Origin: Nitrosopumilus adriaticus
GTDB lineage: Archaea > Thermoproteota > Nitrososphaeria > Nitrososphaerales > Nitrosopumilaceae
DNA: 64,000 bases
Direction of reading: 5' to 3'
Assembly (NCBI RefSeq): GCF_000956175.1
Contig: NZ_CP011070.1
Coordinates: 1,544,147 to 1,608,146, forward strand
This document shows, in pieces, positions 63,037-64,000 of this stretch. The notes under the pieces are model-generated. The model was given only the letters and a program-made list of their open reading frames with translations, was not told where the DNA came from and did no database searches. Made by a program: the position numbers and the translations under genes. Within the stretch, counting starts at the first letter, position 1; each line of letters opens with the position of its first letter.

Positions 63037-63324
63037 CTATGCTGTATTTCTCTTTACTTCAATTTCTATTGTTGAAACGTTTCTGGTTCTACCGTCTTGT
63101 GACTCTAGTGATTCTGAGCCTATTTTGATTTCTCCGATTGAGTAGCCTGCATTTTCAGTTTTTCTTGCAATGATTTGAGCTACATCTACAGCACGACCTA
63201 TGCTGAGTCCTCTAGCTTTGATGTTGACGGCCGGTAAGTTTGCCAGTTGAATTAGCGTTGATGTAACATATGCCATCAATGGTTTCTTACCAATGAATAT
63301 GGTGTCTCTGGCTTCGTTTGACAT
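63037..63324 (-). CDS. alba: DNA/RNA-binding protein Alba
   Basis: 95-aa chromatin protein; FIGKKPLMAYVTSTLIQL holds the conserved Lys pair region and ARGLSIGRAVDVAQIIARK the rest of the fold. Abundant in archaea, binds DNA and RNA as dimer. Single copy in this window. Confidence 0.96.
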   Translation of the reverse strand: MSNEARDTIFIGKKPLMAYVTSTLIQLANLPAVNIKARGLSIGRAVDVAQIIARKTENAGYSIGEIKIGSESLESQDGRTRNVSTIEIEVKRNTA

Positions 63325-63420
63325 AGAAATTTTACTATTTAAGGATAATTTAAAGCTAAAAGTGTTTTTTTGAATTTGTTGAAAAAATATTGAAAAATTT
63401 TAACTAATATTAACCAGAAA

Positions 63421-63425
63421 GGAGG
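63421..63425 (+). promoter_or_regulatory. Strong Shine-Dalgarno before the HEAT-protein gene
   Basis: GGAGG lies 13 bases before the TTG at 63439. It supports the TTG start, since leaderless genes elsewhere in this window lack such a site. Confidence 0.55.
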
Positions 63426-63438
63426 ATTTCTAGCGAAC

Positions 63439-63972
63439 TTGGAAAACATTTCAAAAGTTTTAGAATCAGGAAACAATCAAGAAAAAATCAGAATTTTAGA
63501 AACTATGGATAACATAAACAATCCAATAATTTTGGAAAAAATTATTTCGAAATTAGATGACGACGATATTCAAGTAAGAGGAGAAGCGTTTAGTTCACTT
63601 ATCTTAAATGAAAATGACATTTCTAATTTTTTAATTAAAAGCCTTAATTCCACAAGTAAAAACATTAGAGGTTTTGCATCACTAGTATTAGCAAACAGAA
63701 ACGAAGTAAATTCAATCCCAGAAATAATTAAACTTACAAAAGATAAACGTTCAATGGTTAGATCATGTGCAATAGGCGCATTAGGTCACCTAAAGGCAGA
63801 AAATGCAAAAGAAGTTTTCTTAGAATCACTTTTAGATTCAAATATAGAAGTAAGAAAGAGTGCACTTCATGCAATAATTGATCTAAGAATTTCAGTTTCT
63901 GAAGAGAGAAAAAATGAACTTAAGAAAGAGAAGGATACTGAATTGGAAAAATTACTTTTAAAATTAAAATAG
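63439..63972 (+). CDS. HEAT-repeat protein
   Basis: 177-aa helical-repeat protein. Repeats are seen as paired helices ending DDDIQVRGEAFSSL, STSKNIRGFASLVLAN, RSMVRSCAIGALGHL and SNIEVRKSALHAI. HEAT/PBS-lyase repeats form scaffolds for protein binding. The partner is unknown. Its stop abuts a tRNA gene on the other strand. Confidence 0.85.
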   Translation: MENISKVLESGNNQEKIRILETMDNINNPIILEKIISKLDDDDIQVRGEAFSSLILNENDISNFLIKSLNSTSKNIRGFASLVLANRNEVNSIPEIIKLTKDKRSMVRSCAIGALGHLKAENAKEVFLESLLDSNIEVRKSALHAIIDLRISVSEERKNELKKEKDTELEKLLLKLK

Positions 63973-64000
63973 TGGACCGGAAGGGATTTGAACCCTTGAT
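63973..64000 (-). tRNA. Partial tRNA (3' part only, identity unknown)
   Basis: The minus strand reads a T-stem AAGGG/CCCTT around TTCAAAT and the acceptor end CCGGTCC plus A73. The anticodon lies outside the window. Confidence 0.85.

Overview
The window is from an ammonia-oxidising archaeon of the Nitrososphaerota (Thaumarchaeota), most likely a marine Nitrosopumilus-like lineage. This is inferred from gene content, not from a marker tree. The evidence is: AT-rich, tightly packed DNA; archaeal information genes (RpoN, Rps2, RfcL, ABCE1/Rli1, Alba, Trm5, archaeal GltX); a mevalonate and archaeal-lipid cluster with isopentenyl phosphate kinase; an acetyl/propionyl-CoA carboxylase of the kind used in the 3-hydroxypropionate/4-hydroxybutyrate cycle; an 11-subunit complex I without the NADH-input module; a lone 5S rRNA gene; many TTG starts; and TATA boxes 20-34 bp before start codons, implying leaderless mRNAs. 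No stretch over 300 bases lacks a gene.

Layout. 1-4.0 kb: 3' part of glmS, then cobT, a glyoxalase-II-like hydrolase and NAD(P)HX epimerase. 4.1-7.0 kb: two convergent secreted proteins that share a C-terminal module, then a translin-family protein. 7.0-15.2 kb: tRNA-Leu, then a long cluster rpoN-eno-rps2-mvk-ipk-idi-idsA-gltX-FAH hydrolase. 15.2-19.6 kb: acetyltransferase, Rieske ferredoxin, UPF0147, methyltransferase, tRNA-His, a 26-residue membrane peptide, CorA and a TGRGT-repeat protein. 19.6-23 kb: non-oxidative pentose-phosphate operon with a transketolase-N/ribulose-phosphate epimerase fusion. 23-31.6 kb: DCC protein, leucyl aminopeptidase, small zinc finger, 5S rRNA, ABCE1, frameshifted trm5, RimI, site-2 protease, a LarA-like protein and pyrE. 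31.7-33.5 kb: tRNA-Met, CADD/TenA-like protein, an intron-containing tRNA-Glu and a second prenyl synthase. 33.5-43.9 kb: nuoA-B-C-D-H-I-J-K-M-L-N on the minus strand, with nuoC frameshifted. 44-51.6 kb: peroxiredoxin, acyl-CoA carboxylase operon, rfcL operon and an IMPase-family phosphatase. 51.7-57 kb: FNR, DUF1059, a divergent HemA, an Ala/Glu/Lys-rich coiled coil, tRNA-Asp, tRNA-Lys, argH and a MIP18-family protein. 57-64 kb: sdhABCD operon divergent from a PadR regulator, secreted metallo-hydrolase, isocitrate-lyase-family enzyme, Alba, HEAT protein and the edge of another tRNA.

Together the genes cover carbon fixation input (carboxylase), carbon skeletons (pentose phosphates, enolase), respiration (complex I and II), isoprenoid lipids, and core translation and replication. 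The most notable points are two homopolymer frameshifts of the same sense (trm5 and nuoC), a 15-nt bulge-helix-bulge intron in the T-loop of tRNA-Glu, the transketolase-epimerase fusion, loss of the expected catalytic cysteine in the IDI and HemA homologues, a perfect tandem of a 12-bp palindrome at the padR start, and a new C-terminal module in two secreted proteins.
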